Below the pieces are notes generated by a model. The model was not told the origin of the DNA. It saw only the letters and a list, made by a program, of their open reading frames with translations, and ran no database searches. The position numbers and the translations under genes were made by a program. Positions 43,836 to 56,300 of a stretch of DNA of 64,000 bases are shown here, piece by piece (within the stretch, counting starts at the first letter, position 1; each line of letters starts with the position of its first letter). Source of the DNA: Trichobilharzia regenti (lineage: Eukaryota > Platyhelminthes > Trematoda > Strigeidida > Schistosomatidae); the NCBI GenBank assembly GCA_944472135.2, contig OX235263.1:17467517-17531516 (forward strand), written 5' to 3'.

Positions 43836-43876
43836 CTGATGAAGAGTTCTAAACTAGAACGAAACAGCTAGCTGTC
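43836..43876 (+). ncRNA. Hammerhead-ribozyme-like motif in a repeat
   Basis: CTGATGA is followed by stem II GTTCT-AAACT-AGAAC, then GAAA, then stem III ACAG-CTAG-CTGT and C at the cleavage position, all core elements in order. Stem I is not well paired: only a distal ATTGG upstream and CCAAT downstream match. Activity is doubtful. Schistosome SINE-like repeats with hammerheads (Sm-alpha) are established; this resembles their core. Mirror at 63358-63398. Confidence 0.45.
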
Positions 43877-43974
43877 TAGCGCCTCTACGTTTCCAATGAT
43901 TCTTTACGTGATGTCGATGTGTGACGAAATTCGCATTTAATTTACTCTATTGATAATTTTTTTTTTAAACTTAC

Positions 43975-44099
43975 TACATGACATTTTTTGACATTTTCAG
44001 CAACAATCGCCGGATCATAAGGATGTGAATAAATCTCTTGATGTAAATGATATCTATGAATTATATGATTTAGCAATTCCCCTTCATCCTTGATTGAAC
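43975..44099 (-). pseudogene. Copy of STN1 exon 4 (inverted)
   Basis: Mirror of 63135-63259 with splice sites intact. Encodes LLNHIIHRYHLHQEIYSHPY on the - strand. Confidence 0.8.
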
Positions 44100-44224
44100 C
44101 TGTAAACAAAGGGAGAAGTTGAGTTGAGCTTTTAAAAATACAGTTAGTTATGAATGACATATATATTTATTCTTTATAGTTGGTTAGTAAGGATTAATTT
44201 TCTTGTTACTAGTTAATCTAACTG

Positions 44225-44880
44225 AATGCAGACACCTATGATGAAAAGACTAGCTGTCCTTGATCATAGGTGCCTGCGTTCTATCACCCGTTTGAAGTGG
44301 TATAATAAGGTGAGCAATATTGAGGTTAGTCATCGGTCGAGTGCTAGGTAAGTAGGACGGGAAATCAATCAACGAGGCTGTGTTGTTACATCGACTAAGA
44401 TGGTTAGGACATGTGTTACGTATGCCTAGCCATCGATCGTCTTCCTCCACACACAATGTGAGCTGACACAGGGTCAGGCTGGAAAACAGCTAGTGATGGT
44501 CAAATCAAAACATGGCTTCATCAGTCAATGAAATCCACAACAGTTAGTTTAAGCCAGCCAGCCAGCCACGTAGGAAGGTGTAGACTTCCTGACTGGTTGT
44601 GGTCGTCGGAACGGTAAACACCAATGAAGGCTGGAGACAATCGGTGATATGGCTCAAAATTGTTGTAAATGGCTGGCACAGAAGCATCCACTCCTTGTGA
44701 CTTTTGATTTCAAATGAAACAATATTGTTCTTCGTAATTACTATTCCTTTGTATCACACCTCTGTTTACTGCCTCTATTTTGTATTTCTTCTACTTTGTT
44801 CTCTTGCTTTGTGTGCTACATGGAGTATGGCGACTTGAACTGCCGCACATCTGTGCAGACTTCTATGTCGAAAATAGACA
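44225..44880 (+). pseudogene. CR1-like LINE 3' fragment
   Basis: Reads the 3' end of the ORF in broken frames and the 3' UTR ending CGAAAATAGACAGACAGA. Oppositely oriented to the related fragment at 46441-47524, so the two form a smaller inverted pair inside this block. Mirror at 62354-63009. Confidence 0.6.
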
Positions 44881-45179
44881 GACAGACAGATATCAATCCG
44901 TGATCAACTCGCAGAACCAAATTTATTCGAAAAAGGAGCTGAAATTATGTGCGTAGCCGGCAGCTGAACCTAGGACACGCGCGTCAACCTAGATGTATCT
45001 TCATCTCCAGAAAGTAATGGTGCTCCCACCGTGATTCAAGCCCACCATTTACTAATGTCATCACTTCAAATGCTAAAGAAAGACGCTGAGTTCTCGAGCA
45101 AAGATACAACAATAAATAAAGTTGCAGGTAATATTTATTTAGTTGGATAGAGATATTGATTTTTTTATTTGATAGTACT

Positions 45180-46440
45180 ATTGTTCTCCTTTGGGTCCCC
45201 AGTGGAACACATGGCTTCAACAGTAAGTCTCCACGATCCGCCTTAGCGGTATTCCCGACTGCCCGTATTCTCTCACCTCCTCCTCCCACGATCCCCTCTA
45301 TATCATCCTCGGACCTGATATGTATCCACGTATATATATTTATGTGTGTGTGTATGTTGGTCTCTCTTTCTGTTTGCTCGCTTAGTCTGTGACCATTTCA
45401 CTTGTATGAACCTGTCTCCTTTAACAATGTATATTCCCCTTATATTATATTATATATAATATGAGTGTTTGTTGACAGTCCGTTGCTTGGTGACATATAT
45501 CCATATTATATGTGGGGTTGTTGACATGTCTGCTATATTTCGCTATGTATATATGGATCGATACTTCATTATAATTAGCCATTCATGTTAGGACTGTCTA
45601 ATGATTGTTCACACCCTTGTCTGAACATTCATATATATTTCGCTCTCACAATTTGTGTGACTGACTTACCACTTTGGTGTGATACCACTTTTGCATTCTC
45701 CTTGTATTCGGAAATAGAAGTATCATCGCAAACCTAGTGGTCTTCTGATTTCCGCCTTCTTGCGTCAGGACTATTAGTTTCTCGACCAGTCCATAACAAT
45801 AATTTAGCGACGAGTACATAACAATTTGGCGACGGGGAAAACTACTATTAACCACTCAGCAGCAGCAACATAACAGACCGTCGTTCAACTCATCGTTTCC
45901 CATTCGGATTCCACTCGAGCACTGGTCTGGTGCGCGATGTCATTCAACTGTCTCCTCAGCGTGTGCCCACTCCATCTCAATTCTCTTCCACATATTTCCT
46001 GTGCAACAGAGGTTCTTAGTCGGTTTGTTCCTAGAGTTTCTTGTTTCTAAATCTTTTTGGCCATTTGGTCTTCAATAAGGAGCTGGTGCAGGCAGTTGTT
46101 GATAAAAGTCTGCAACCTGTTGGAAGTGTTTTTGTGATGTGAGCGCCAAGTCTCTGACTCATACAGAAGAACTAATTGACTTCATATTGGTGCTGACAAT
46201 GTGAATCTTGTTCTTTATGTTGTCATGCCATAGGTTTCCGAACTGATTTCAGAGTGATGAGGTTGTACCTTGATGGATTTCGGATTCCAGCTTTGACATC
46301 TCCATCTGCCGTTTGACCTGTAGTTGAAATTATGCTTCTTAGATAAGTGAAGGAAGTAACCTCTGTCAAATCTCTTCATCCCGTTGATGGTGATTGGTAC
46401 TGGTTGTTGTTGCTGTCGTTGCTGTTAGGTTGGCTATCTG
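45180..46440 (-). pseudogene. RTE-like LINE 3' fragments and unclassified DNA
   Basis: 45180-45300 has the RTE 3' tail on the - strand (TTCCACTGGGGACCCAAAGG). 45866-46440 is a longer piece with a TFINNCLHQLL-type segment and frame breaks. 45300-45866 is unclassified. Mirror at 60794-62054. Confidence 0.55.
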
Positions 46441-47524
46441 TGTGTCTTTTGTCTGTCTATTTTCGACATAGAAGTCTGCACAGATGTGCGGCAGTTCAAG
46501 TCGCCATACTCCATGTAGCACACAAAGCAAGAGAACAAAGTAGAAGAAATGCAAAACAGAGACAGTAAACAGAGGTGTGAGACAAAGGAATAGTAATTAC
46601 GAAGAACAATATAGTTTCATTTGAAATCATAAGTCACAAGGAGTGGATGCTTCTGTGCCAGCCATTTACAACAATTTTGAGCCATATCACCGATTGTCTC
46701 CAGCCTTCATTGGTGTTTACCGTTCCGACGACCACAACCAGTCAGGAAGTCTACACCTCCCTACGTGGCTGGCTGGCTGGCTTAAACTAACTGTTGTGGA
46801 TTTCATTGACTGATGAAGCCATGTTTTGGTTTGACCACTACTAGCTGTTTTCCAGCCTGACCCTGTGTCAGCTAACATTGTGTGTGGAGGAAGACGATCG
46901 ATGGCTAGGCATACGTAACACATGTCGATGTAACCGCACAGCCTCGTTGATTGATTTCACCTCCTACTTACCTAGCAATCGACCGATGACTAACCGGAAT
47001 ATTGCTCACGGGAGATAAAGCGCAGGCACCTATGATCAAAGACAGCTAATATTTTCTTGTTTTCCACTCTCAATGGCCAGGTCTCACAGCCATAAAGGAG
47101 GACGGAGCGGAGTGATGAGCAGTACACTCGCCCTTTGGTCGATAGCCAGCCAGATATCACGTCTACTAGGCCAGAGACGGCGTAAACTGGCGTATGCGAA
47201 ACTAGCCCTCTGTATCCTTGGTGAGATTTCGTCGGGGACCAAACCGTTGGCGCCACCTGATGGTACTTCCCAAATAAGTGAAGCGGTCAACGTGCTCTAT
47301 CACTTCACTCCCTATTTTTAAACTAGGAGTCATTGTAGTCCAGTTCTGTAACATCATCTTACATTTGGCGGGAGCGAATCGCATGCCAAACATTCGTAGA
47401 TCGCAGCTGAAGGTGTTCAGAAAACTCTGCATTTTGTCAGCGTCCTCGCCAAGAAGGACTATATCGTCTGCATATTCTAAGTCAACGAGATTATTCCCTG
47501 GTAGCAAGTCAATCCCTGAGTCTC
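46441..47524 (-). pseudogene. CR1-like LINE, RT C-terminal part to 3' end
   Basis: On the - strand it encodes LEYADDIVLLGEDADKMQSF with the catalytic YADD, then LRMFGMRFAPAKCKMML, FTYLGSTI and SVLLYGCETWPLRVENKK, the order known from non-LTR RT thumb and connection regions. A frameshift near 47230 breaks it. The 5' end is cut at about 47524, where a small RTE piece (47525-47640) is joined. Mirror at 59704-60793. Confidence 0.75.
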
Positions 47525-47734
47525 TGAAATTAGTTAGGTTAGGCTGGTTATTTTCATCACCCCAGCTTCTCTATGTTCACCTAAAGTTCCGTCTTCACTG
47601 CCTGCCAACCTCTTTAGCCAGTTTGCTGGTTTTCGCCTTATTCTAAGCGAGACTAATTTGGAACTCATAATCTACAAGTGAATTATTAGGCGTGATAACA
47701 GGTGGGCCATTGCTTCACATTTAATTTCTGTTTA

Positions 47735-47962
47735 TTCATTTGCATTTCCAAGTGTAAAACAAAGCTTCAAGCTTCAGTTTTTGAAGTCTAAGTACCAGTG
47801 GTATTTATTTCTTAGGGAATTTGGGGTTATTGGCATTACGCTTAACCTCCTCCTCCTCCTCTGTACTGGGCTTACTGTCCGGCTAAGCGGCCGAGAGTCG
47901 AACTCCGGATCACGTGCATGGTTGGTGAATATTCTGCCATTGAACTAAATACCGACGCAAGT
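47735..47962 (-). mobile_element. tRNA-like SINE with RTE-type tail, diverged
   Basis: B-box-like GAGTTCGACTCTC and A-box-like region on the - strand, then a body with the CTTCAAAAACTGAAGC block. Mirror at 59272-59499. Confidence 0.6.
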
Positions 47963-48084
47963 CTACATATAATTCCATCCATTTTTAACACTATACCATT
48001 TCTGAGTCAATCAACTTAAATGGATCAGTTGAAGGCCCAGACAATGATTATTATTATTATCATATTATTATTATTATTGTTCCT

Positions 48085-48835
48085 CTGGGTTCCTAATGGA
48101 ACACAGGGCTTCAACTGCACGTCTCCATTTGCTTCTGTCTTCTGCTGTACTTTTCACCTGCATCCATGTTAGTCCATACTCTTTCAACTCCTCTTCTCCT
48201 TCATGTCACCCTAGCACTGAAGTCCCACTCGCCGCTTCCCTTTCGGCCTGGTTCCACTCAAGCAATGGCCTGACGCGCGCGCGATGCCTCCTCAGCGAGT
48301 GTCGAATCCATCTCCATCCACTTTCTCCTGTATATTTGTTGGGCGATTGGTTCTTGTTTTGTTTGTTTGTGGCCATAGTTTCATACTGGTGATTCTTTCT
48401 GGCCATCCGATTTTCTGTAAAGAGCGAAGGCAGTTGTTGTTGATAAAGGCCTGAAATAGCCTGTTGGAAATATTCTATGTGACCCGCCCGCCAAGTTTCT
48501 GATCCGTATAGAAGAAGTGACTGACTTGACGTTGTTTGGATTGAAAATCCGACTGAATTTTATTGTTGTGGATGCTGAGTGACGAAGATTGGTTTCCAGA
48601 TTGGTTTCAGGTTGATGAATGTGTGTGTTTCTCGCCTTCCCGATTCTCGGCCGATTTGACATCCTCGTCCCTTCCTCCTGTAGTTGAGACAATACTCCCT
48701 AGATAAGTGAATGAATGAGGTAACCTCTTTCAAATCCCTCCAGTTGATGGTGATTGGCGCTGGATGTTGCTGTTGCTGTTAGTTAGTTATTTTCATAACT
48801 TCCATCCTGTCTATGTTCACCTCGAGTCCTGACAC
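48085..48835 (-). pseudogene. RTE-like LINE 3' fragment
   Basis: Encodes, in broken frames, GRESGRREIF-like and GWRWIRHSLRR...PLLEWN segments (the LEWNP.GKRR-type end of RTE ORF2), then the tail CTGTGTTCCATTAGGAACCC and (AAT)n. Mirror at 58399-59165. Confidence 0.65.
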
Positions 48836-49094
48836 TCAGACAATAATACATAAATATTCATGTTGTTGGAATTCAGTTGCATAGAACAGACTTATGCAAC
48901 ACGGTATGAATCACACCCATTGTGTGAAGGCTGACATCATTTCACAGTTGGATAGACTGAAGGCAGGTGAAATAAGACTCCAACCCGGGGACTTATTGTC
49001 TGAAAGTCGACTGTTTAAGCCAATAAGGCATATATCTCCCACTACATAACTTTAGCATAAGACATAAGAATAAGAAAAATAGGAATCAACTTAC

Positions 49095-49370
49095 GACAAA
49101 AATATGCATTAAGTTTTAACCTTCCACGGAAACAGTTTAAACGACCACGAAGTTGTAGAATTTGACCAACACGTAAACTGGATGATGATGATGATGACGA
49201 TGGTAAAACAGGTTGTGATTTCAATGCTAATTTTACTAGTTGTTCACATATATAACTTTGTTCAGAGTTCATAGTATCCGTTTTGATGGATTGAGATGAT
49301 TGAGAATAATTATGCTGAGAGTAATCAGGACGCCATATAGTACACGCTAGACAACCAGTACCATCATCCA
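49095..49370 (-). pseudogene. Copy of STN1 exon 3 (inverted)
   Basis: Mirror of 57864-58139 with both splice sites. On the - strand it precedes the exon 4 copy and, further on, the exon 2 copy, giving the order 3-4-2. Confidence 0.8.
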
Positions 49371-49504
49371 CTAAAAAATTAAATACCAACAAAAAAACTG
49401 GAACATGAATGTATTTTCTATTGTTTGGTTTGTAAGGCTTAGTTATGTTTTTACGAGTTGGGGTGGCGCTAAATCACGAATTGGTAGAAGTAAGAATTCA
49501 TCGG

Positions 49505-49700
49505 CTAGCCAGTGAGTTGGGTCGCAGTGGCTGAATGGTACACGAGCTAGCTTGCCTTTCAACCGAAAGGTCCCGGGTTCGAATCCCAGTAGGTGCGTAC
49601 TGCCGATGTTTCTCAAACTTGGATGAAACGGCAGCTGTCCAGGACTCCCTGGTTTTTAATGGTTCTCTAACTGATATCAATCCGTGATAAACTTGTAAAA
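49505..49700 (+). mobile_element. tRNA-like SINE
   Basis: A box TGGCTGAATGG, B box GGTTCGAATCC, then ...GATGAAACGGCAGCTGTCC (decayed hammerhead-like part) and the 3' end GGTTCTCTAACTGATATCA. Mirror at 57534-57729. Confidence 0.65.
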
Positions 49701-49765
49701 ACATGAATGTATATTGTAACATAAAGAGATACAGAGACTGGCTACAGCAGACAAAATGATATTGG

Positions 49766-51165
49766 TTGGTATATTATTATTATTATATCTTTCAATTCCT
49801 AAAGGAACATACGCCTTCAGCTGCACGTCTCCATTGCCTTCTGTTTTCTGACAACTTTTTCATCCCGCTCCAAGTCACCCCACCTCCGGACGACCAACTC
49901 GCCGCTTCCCTTTCGGGTTCCACTCGAGCAATGGCTTGCCTAGTGATGTCACTTGATGGTTTGTTTTCTCAGAGGATGGCCAATCCATCTCCATTTCTTC
50001 CTGCCTATTTGCTGCACAATCGGCTCCTGGTTGGTTCGCTCATTGCCGGAGATCCCTATTGCAGATATTTTCTGGCCGGCCATCTGATCTTGAGTATTGA
50101 GCAAAGACAACTGTTGATGAAGGTCTGTAGTTTGTTTGAGATGCTCTTTATGACGCGCTGGTCAAGTCTCTGATCCGTATAGCAAGTAGCACTGACTGAC
50201 TTCACAATGGAGTTGAAAATCCGGATCTTATTTTCATTTTCATGCTAAGTGCTGTTGACCTCCACACAGACTTGAGAGTAATGAAAGTTTGTCTTGCTTT
50301 TCCGATTCTGGCTTTGATATCCTCGTCAGTTCCTGGTGCCTGTAGTTGAAACGATGCTTCCCAAGTCGGTAGGTGAAGGAGGTTGTTTCTTTCAGGTTCC
50401 TCCCATTTATTCTGGCTGATTGTTGTCTGTTGTTGTTGTTGTTGTTGCTGTTGGCCAGGAATCTTCATCACCTCTGTTTTCTCTATGTTCACCTGAAGTA
50501 AAGTCCTATCTTTGATGCTTCTTCCGCCAACTTGTTGCTTTTCACTTGCATATCTTCCAGTTTGTGGGAAATCAGACATATATCAACGGCGAAGTCCAGA
50601 TCTTCCAAGTTTGTTTTTGTGTGGGTCCATTTTATGCCTGTTTTCTCATTGTCCGCCGCTGTCTGTCTGTCTGTCGCATTATCCAATCTACTACAATCAG
50701 GAAAACCATTGGCGATAGTAGACAGCCTTGCCTCACTCCCGTCCTTACTTCGAAGGATTCCGTAAGTTTCCCGTTGTGGATTACTTGGCATGCAGCATTG
50801 TCGTATAACTGTTGAATGACATGTATAATTGTCGATGGCACCCCATAGTAGCGAAGTAGTTGCCAAATCGCCTCTCGATCGACGCTTTCGAAGGCCTTTT
50901 CAAAGTCGATGAAGTTGAGATGGAGAGGTGACTGACATTCCAAGCTTTGTTCAATGATGATCCGTAGTGTGGCGATTTGATCAATACATGATTTGTTTCT
51001 CCTGAATCCAGCTTGTTCCGGTCGAAGTTTTTCAACCAGGGTGGCGAGTTTGCTTCTCCCCAGGATGATGCGGCTTAGTATTTTGCTTGGGACGGACAGG
51101 AGCATAATTCCGCTCCAGTTTTTCCATTGACTTAAGTCTGCTTTCTTTATTTCCTCTTCTGGCTC
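49766..51165 (-). pseudogene. RTE-like LINE copy 2 (recombinant: unique 5' extension, right-arm 3' end)
   Basis: Extends further 5' than copy 1 and the right-arm copy, adding IMLLSVPSKILSRIILGR and LRPEQAGFRRNKSC on the - strand. It carries FAVD in place of FADD. Its 3' end has the 48-bp deletion also seen at 57.4 kb. The 5' limit is an (AT)n run at about 51169-51202. Confidence 0.8.

Positions 51166-51168
<3 letters not shown>

Positions 51169-51202
<34 letters not shown>
51169..51202. repeat. (AT)n microsatellite
   Basis: About 17 dinucleotide units directly 5' of RTE copy 2. No gene lies between here and the Penelope-like remnant at 51480. Confidence 0.9.
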
Positions 51203-51205
<3 letters not shown>

Positions 51206-51479
51206 TATATACATAGAATATTCTAGAATAGTAGTCATTAACACTATTGGTGTTTTTTAAATACTGTTGATTTGCTAAGTAAGATCAGTTGAATTACAGT
51301 TCACCAAAAATGCATAAATCATTATAAGGATAAAAATGTAATGGCGAATATAATATCAAATAAAATTAAGGAGATTTCTACAAATCATTGAGGATCACTA
51401 GAACCTTGATGGCTAGGCGGATAAGGACAGTGTCTGAACCAATCAGCTTCTTTGGTACATACATAAGTTACGTTTCTTA

Positions 51480-52370
51480 ATGTAAATCGCAATATCCAGT
51501 CCCAGCAATATGTAGTAGACGAACTCTTAAGGCGAAGTTAAGATTAGTTGGTATGAGGTAGATGACTTTGCAAGTCTGATTAGCCCCTGTGTTCTGTATC
51601 CACAAGATGAGATAGAACAGCGTTATGAATGGATTTTGTTGGTACCTCAGCCAACCACGTAGGGTGGTGTTTAGAAATCCGACTATAAACACGCCTAACT
51701 GTACGGCCTATGTAACTGACTCTACAAGGGCAGTCAAATTGGTAGATGTAAACAGGAGAGGCGAAATTAGCCAGTTTATCTTTTACTCCCAAACACAAAA
51801 TAGGGATGGTTTTAGAGACACAGCACAATTGAGCAGCACTAAATGATTTTTTTACCGCATTCCTTGGGCGTTGTGTTAATTTTTCACTGATGTTATCCCC
51901 GAGGAACTGAAGTTTTTAAGAATAAGGCCTTTTCTTTTTCGGAACTGTTGACTTGCCATTTGACTCACATTCTTATCAATAAATTTTTCCGGGTAACCGT
52001 TCTCACGCAGTAACTGTTTAATAATATTAAGTTCTTCATTAAGACATTCATCAGGACAGATTGCTCTTATTGTATAGACCAAGCACTCACTCTATTAGAG
52101 TGCGTTTGTATTTCAAAGGTGTGAAGCTGAGAAAATGAGTATGCTGACCAGTTGATGTAGGTTTTCTATATACACTTCTTCTTATTGTAGCGTACTCTTT
52201 TCTAGTCATAAGGATGTTTAAGTATGAAATACTAGATAGAGTCTCTTTCTTTTTCGATGGTAAAATTTATTGCATCATGAACATCGTTAAATTTCTCCAG
52301 GATGTTCTTCGTCACATCCTCACTTTTCATAATCCCAAAATGTATCATCCATGTACATGGATAGTAGAAT
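51480..52370 (-). pseudogene. Penelope-like element, RT end plus GIY-YIG endonuclease
   Basis: On the - strand, from about 52370 down: YMDDTFWDYEK (RT catalytic YMDD), then a broken region with KTYINW and IQTHSNR, then ECLNEELNIIKQLLRENGYP, and finally YQFDCPCRVSYIGRTVRRVY...H, the GIY-YIG core with C..C and YIGRT. Order and content fit endonuclease-bearing Penelope-like elements, known in schistosomes. Stops and frameshifts make it non-functional. It lies just 5' of STN1 exon 1 and outside the duplicated blocks. Confidence 0.75.
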
Positions 52371-52559
52371 TCTAGTTCATCAATTTCATCTTTCAAAGAT
52401 CCATTCTGTAGAGTTTCGCAAGGAAAATGTCACCACTAGGATGAGTCCTAGTTATGACCTCATTGCTACAGTTCAAGGTGATTACTTCACCATAGTTTTC
52501 ATTGGAAACCGTGATTATTTAGATCACAATGCATGTGATCTGCTTAATACCATAAATAG

Positions 52560-53060
52560 TGGTCAAGAAAACAAGTGAAGATGCCCACAACTATGTACTA
52601 CTACTACTGATTGGGAAACGAGAAGACAGGGATATCCTGGACCGACGTGAAGAACCTAAAAGACCTGGATTTCGCGTGTGGATGATTTATGTTTGGTGTC
52701 ACTGTCACAAAATCGAAGACTTACAAGCGAAAACCGACAAACTGGTCGAAGAGGCAGCCGGCGAAGACAGGACTCCGGGTGAACATAGACAGGATGGAGG
52801 TTGTGAAAATAACCAACCAACCAACAAAAAACAACGACAGCAACATTCAGCGACAATCACCATCGACGGGAGGGATTTGAAAGAAGTTACTTCATTCAAA
52901 TTCACTTATCTAGGGAACATTGTCTCAACTACACGCAGTCGGAACGAACGAGGGTGTCAAATCGAGTGAGAATCGGGAAGGCGAAAAACACATTATCATC
53001 CTGAAACCAATCTGGAAACCAATCTTCGTCACTCAGCATCAACAACAAAATTGTTTTATG
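52560..53060 (+). pseudogene. RTE-like LINE fragment
   Basis: A 136-codon frame (52559-52969) reads KIEDLQAKTDKLVEEAAGED and ITIDGRDLKEVTSFKFTYLG, the segment after the RT active site in RTE-type proteins. FADD itself is degraded (DFACG-like). No tail before STN1 exon 1. Confidence 0.65.
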
Positions 53061-53169
53061 AAATAACAGAAATCCGAATACTTAGGATATCCATCTGTTT
53101 AAAAATTTTCTATTAACCTATATTCTTGCACTTAATAAGTCTTGAGATGTTTCTTTTTGATTTATAGTA

Positions 53170-53335
53170 ATGTCCCTGAGTTGTCTTGATGACAGTCGTT
53201 GGTTATCTGCGATACTGCCTGATGCAGAGGAGACACAGCCAACTCCAATCTCACTTATATTAGATCCTATGGCCAATGAACATTATCAGTTGTTACTTGG
53301 AGAACTGGCGAAAATTGAGATGGTCAGTGGAAATG
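53170..53335 (+). CDS. STN1: STN1-like exon 1
   Basis: ATG at 53170, 55 codons plus one base: MSLSCLDDSRWLSAILPDAE at the start, ending EMVSGN. An in-frame TGA lies about 10 bp upstream and a possible acceptor TATAG at 53163-53167, so an upstream 5' UTR exon is possible. Donor GTAAGA. Conservation to STN1 is weak apart from LDP, so assignment rests on phase and position. Confidence 0.6.
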
Positions 53336-56300
53336 GTAAGAAATAAAATTTAAATTTTTGGTATTAATGATAGAATTCCACTTGTGTCATCACTTATTAG
53401 AAACCATGCTGAAATAAATATCCGAACTCATGTCGCTGAGTTAGTATGAGTGTGGTAGCCATTTATTAGCGTGTAGAACCAAAGGTTGGTTTTGAAAGTA
53501 AGTGGGGCAGTCAGAGTAAATGGATGCTTATCGTTCTGTTTTTCCCATATATTTATTTGGGAATACACGTTCAGATTTGTAAATGTAATTTTTAATGGTT
53601 GTTTCAGACGACTATTTACTCACTGTCTACTGATAAATAGCACAAATAGTGCTGTACACAAGAACAAATTTTCGCAGCTAAGCAGATTTTAGTAGTAGTG
53701 GTAATTCTCAGTCTCTTGGTCATTGGTTCTGATATATCATATCCAGGATTTGATTCCCGGTCGTCGCACACCTTTATCTCCCTTTAGCGGCTGTAAGCCC
53801 AATGAAGAGGTAAGGTTGAGCGTAAGACTAGCAAATCCACCCAGCAAAAGAAAACCCACTGCTATTGAAACTTTGGAGCTCTGGCTCGAAGCCGTCCTAT
53901 GTTCCACTGGGAACTGACGAGGATGAAAAAATGAAGTAAGCTAGATTAAAGCAACTTTCTTTCAATTGTTATGACTTTCTTTTCATCTCCGTGCTTTAGG
54001 GGGGTGTTTAATAAAGACCTCTGGATATTTTTTTCATGCAATCGTTTTTCAAAAAGACTAAGATCGTTATTCGGTCTATCCTTGGCAAAGGTTTCATGCT
54101 GTGTCAAACACTGAGATAGTTTGGACGTACTGTATCGACGTACTACGGATGACCATCCATGAACTTCCTTGATGAGGAACACTAGCTGACGTAGGAATAG
54201 GTTATAAAGGATTTAGATGTGATCAGGTAAACCACTAATTGATGGATTCATTCACTGGTGCTAGGTTCCTTGAAACACTAAGGATAAGTGAATGATGAAT
54301 TTCGAAAAATACCCATTTATTCATAAGTAAAAACACAGTTTTTGTTTAGCGAATAAATTTCTTTTCAACGACTTCATTTTCAAGCTGTACAGTCGTATTT
54401 ATATTACAGAAAAAGGTTATTAAGTGGCACTAAATAATTGCTCAGTCAATGTACGTATATATGTGATAAAAGTGATAAGGGGTAGAGTTGAAGTGGATAA
54501 ATTACAAAAATATTAAAGATGGTTTTATAACAAAAATGTCAAGTGTTGTCTAAAAATTTTGAAAATTAAGAGTACGATTACGGTAAGAATGAAGATGTGA
54601 AGTGAAGTGGAAAGAATTCAAGTGGCAAAATAAAATAGAAACTAGAAAGAACATTATTATGACCAAGGTAAAGAAAGCGGTTTGACAAAACGCTTTTGAA
54701 CACATAATTTAGGTTTCTGTTCATGTATAGCTAAAGCTTCGGCTAGCTATGCATAAGTGAAGAAAACGTAAACTTTTGGATCAATTCGATTTTGCCATGT
54801 AGATAACTTTGAAAGATGAATTACGTGAGGCTAAATGACCAGACTCTAACAGGTGATCACAAATAGACGACTTTGCAGTTCTACGTTCGCCTTTCATTAA
54901 CCAAACCGGATAGTGTTCAGCTACACGTTTTCGGAGATTACGCAGATGTATTCACCTTTTAGCCTCGCAAAGACTCCCCTCTAACCGGTATCAGCTCATG
55001 ATGAAATCATGTAGCCAATCAAATCAAACTCCGGCGAACCAGCACTTGAATCTCACTCTGATGCTAACTGGTGACTTACCCCAATAAGGTAGGGGTACAG
55101 CAGGTCGGGTGTGAGGACATTGACTAGTAGTCGGGCTATATCGTTAATCGGGAGAAGTTGGAATTCATGGGCTGGCCATTGGATCGGGTCCCTATGGCTT
55201 GATGGTTTGTAAGCTCACCTCAAAATCGGAAGGTCCTAGGTTCGAACCCCTGTGGTTGCACCCTGATGAACAGTTCCAAACTAGTGTGACGAAACAGCTG
55301 TTCAGTACTTCCAGGTTTTCCGATGGTTCTATGACCGATATCTTTGGTCGACACTTATACTTTTGAATTTATTTTTGTGATACTGGTAATGTTATTATTA
55401 TTATTATTGTCTATTTATTCCACAGGTCTTTTTCGATTAGGTCCAAGGTGGATATTATATGTCGATATTGTGGGTGTTGTTCGTACTCTTAATGAACGTG
55501 AAAAATTTTACGCTGTTGATTGTAGGTTTTAAGTTATTGAAATCGACGTCACTTTATTTTCATTAATTAAAAATTTAATAAATCTACTGCTGTGTTTTCA
55601 GATTAATCTTGTAATCAAGTGACTCGCTGAATTTCAACGTAGAAATTAGCACAGAAGTGTAACAGCTCAAGCAGCTGCACTCCATAAGGGATTCAAGAAA
55701 ACTGTAATAAGCTGCAATGTTTGGTAGATGTGGTCGTAGAGTGTAAAATGCTTCTAAGCCTCTGAGAACAATTTTGAACCATGTCACCAATAGTAACTAG
55801 AGGACTCCAACCACATAGCCTACACCTTCTCCCAATGTGGCTCAAGCTAACTGTCAAGTATTTCATGAACTGAGGGTATGTTTTGATTTGACCAGCACTA
55901 GCTGTTTTCTAACCTGGTCCTGTGTCAGCTAACATTGTCTTTCGAAGAAGAGGATGGATGGATAGACATGCGTAGCACGTGTCCTATCCATGTCACAACC
56001 TCATCACCGATTGACTTTCATTCCTTACCTAAAACTCGACGCCTAACCTCAACATTACTATCACCCTATTATACCACCATCTAGCATAGCAGATAGGTCT
56101 CAGACACCTATGATCAAAGACAGGCTAACTCTTCAGGAATTCAATTCCTCGTCACATGATTCTGCATTTATAAGCGTCCGCATTAAGTTATTAGAGTATA
56201 TATTCCATACTTTGTTTGATCACTGGATTCAGGAGAAGCAAATCATGTATTGATCAAATCGCCACACTACGGATCATCATTGAACAAAGCTTGGAATGCC

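Larger units (their letters stand above)
38828..51011. repeat. Left block of inverted duplication II (circularly permuted)
   Basis: Two parts match the right block on the other strand with different offsets: about 39334-41830 pairs with 54536-57032 (sum 96366), and 43234-51011 pairs with 56223-64000 (sum 107234). The offset difference, 10868 bp, equals the spacing of the two RTE copies. All mirrored frames I compared are identical. Confidence 0.88.

Noticed and set aside
51876..52082. Independent small host gene (68 codons, - strand)
   Set aside because: Matches the region between RT and GIY-YIG of Penelope-like elements, with both neighbours present in order.
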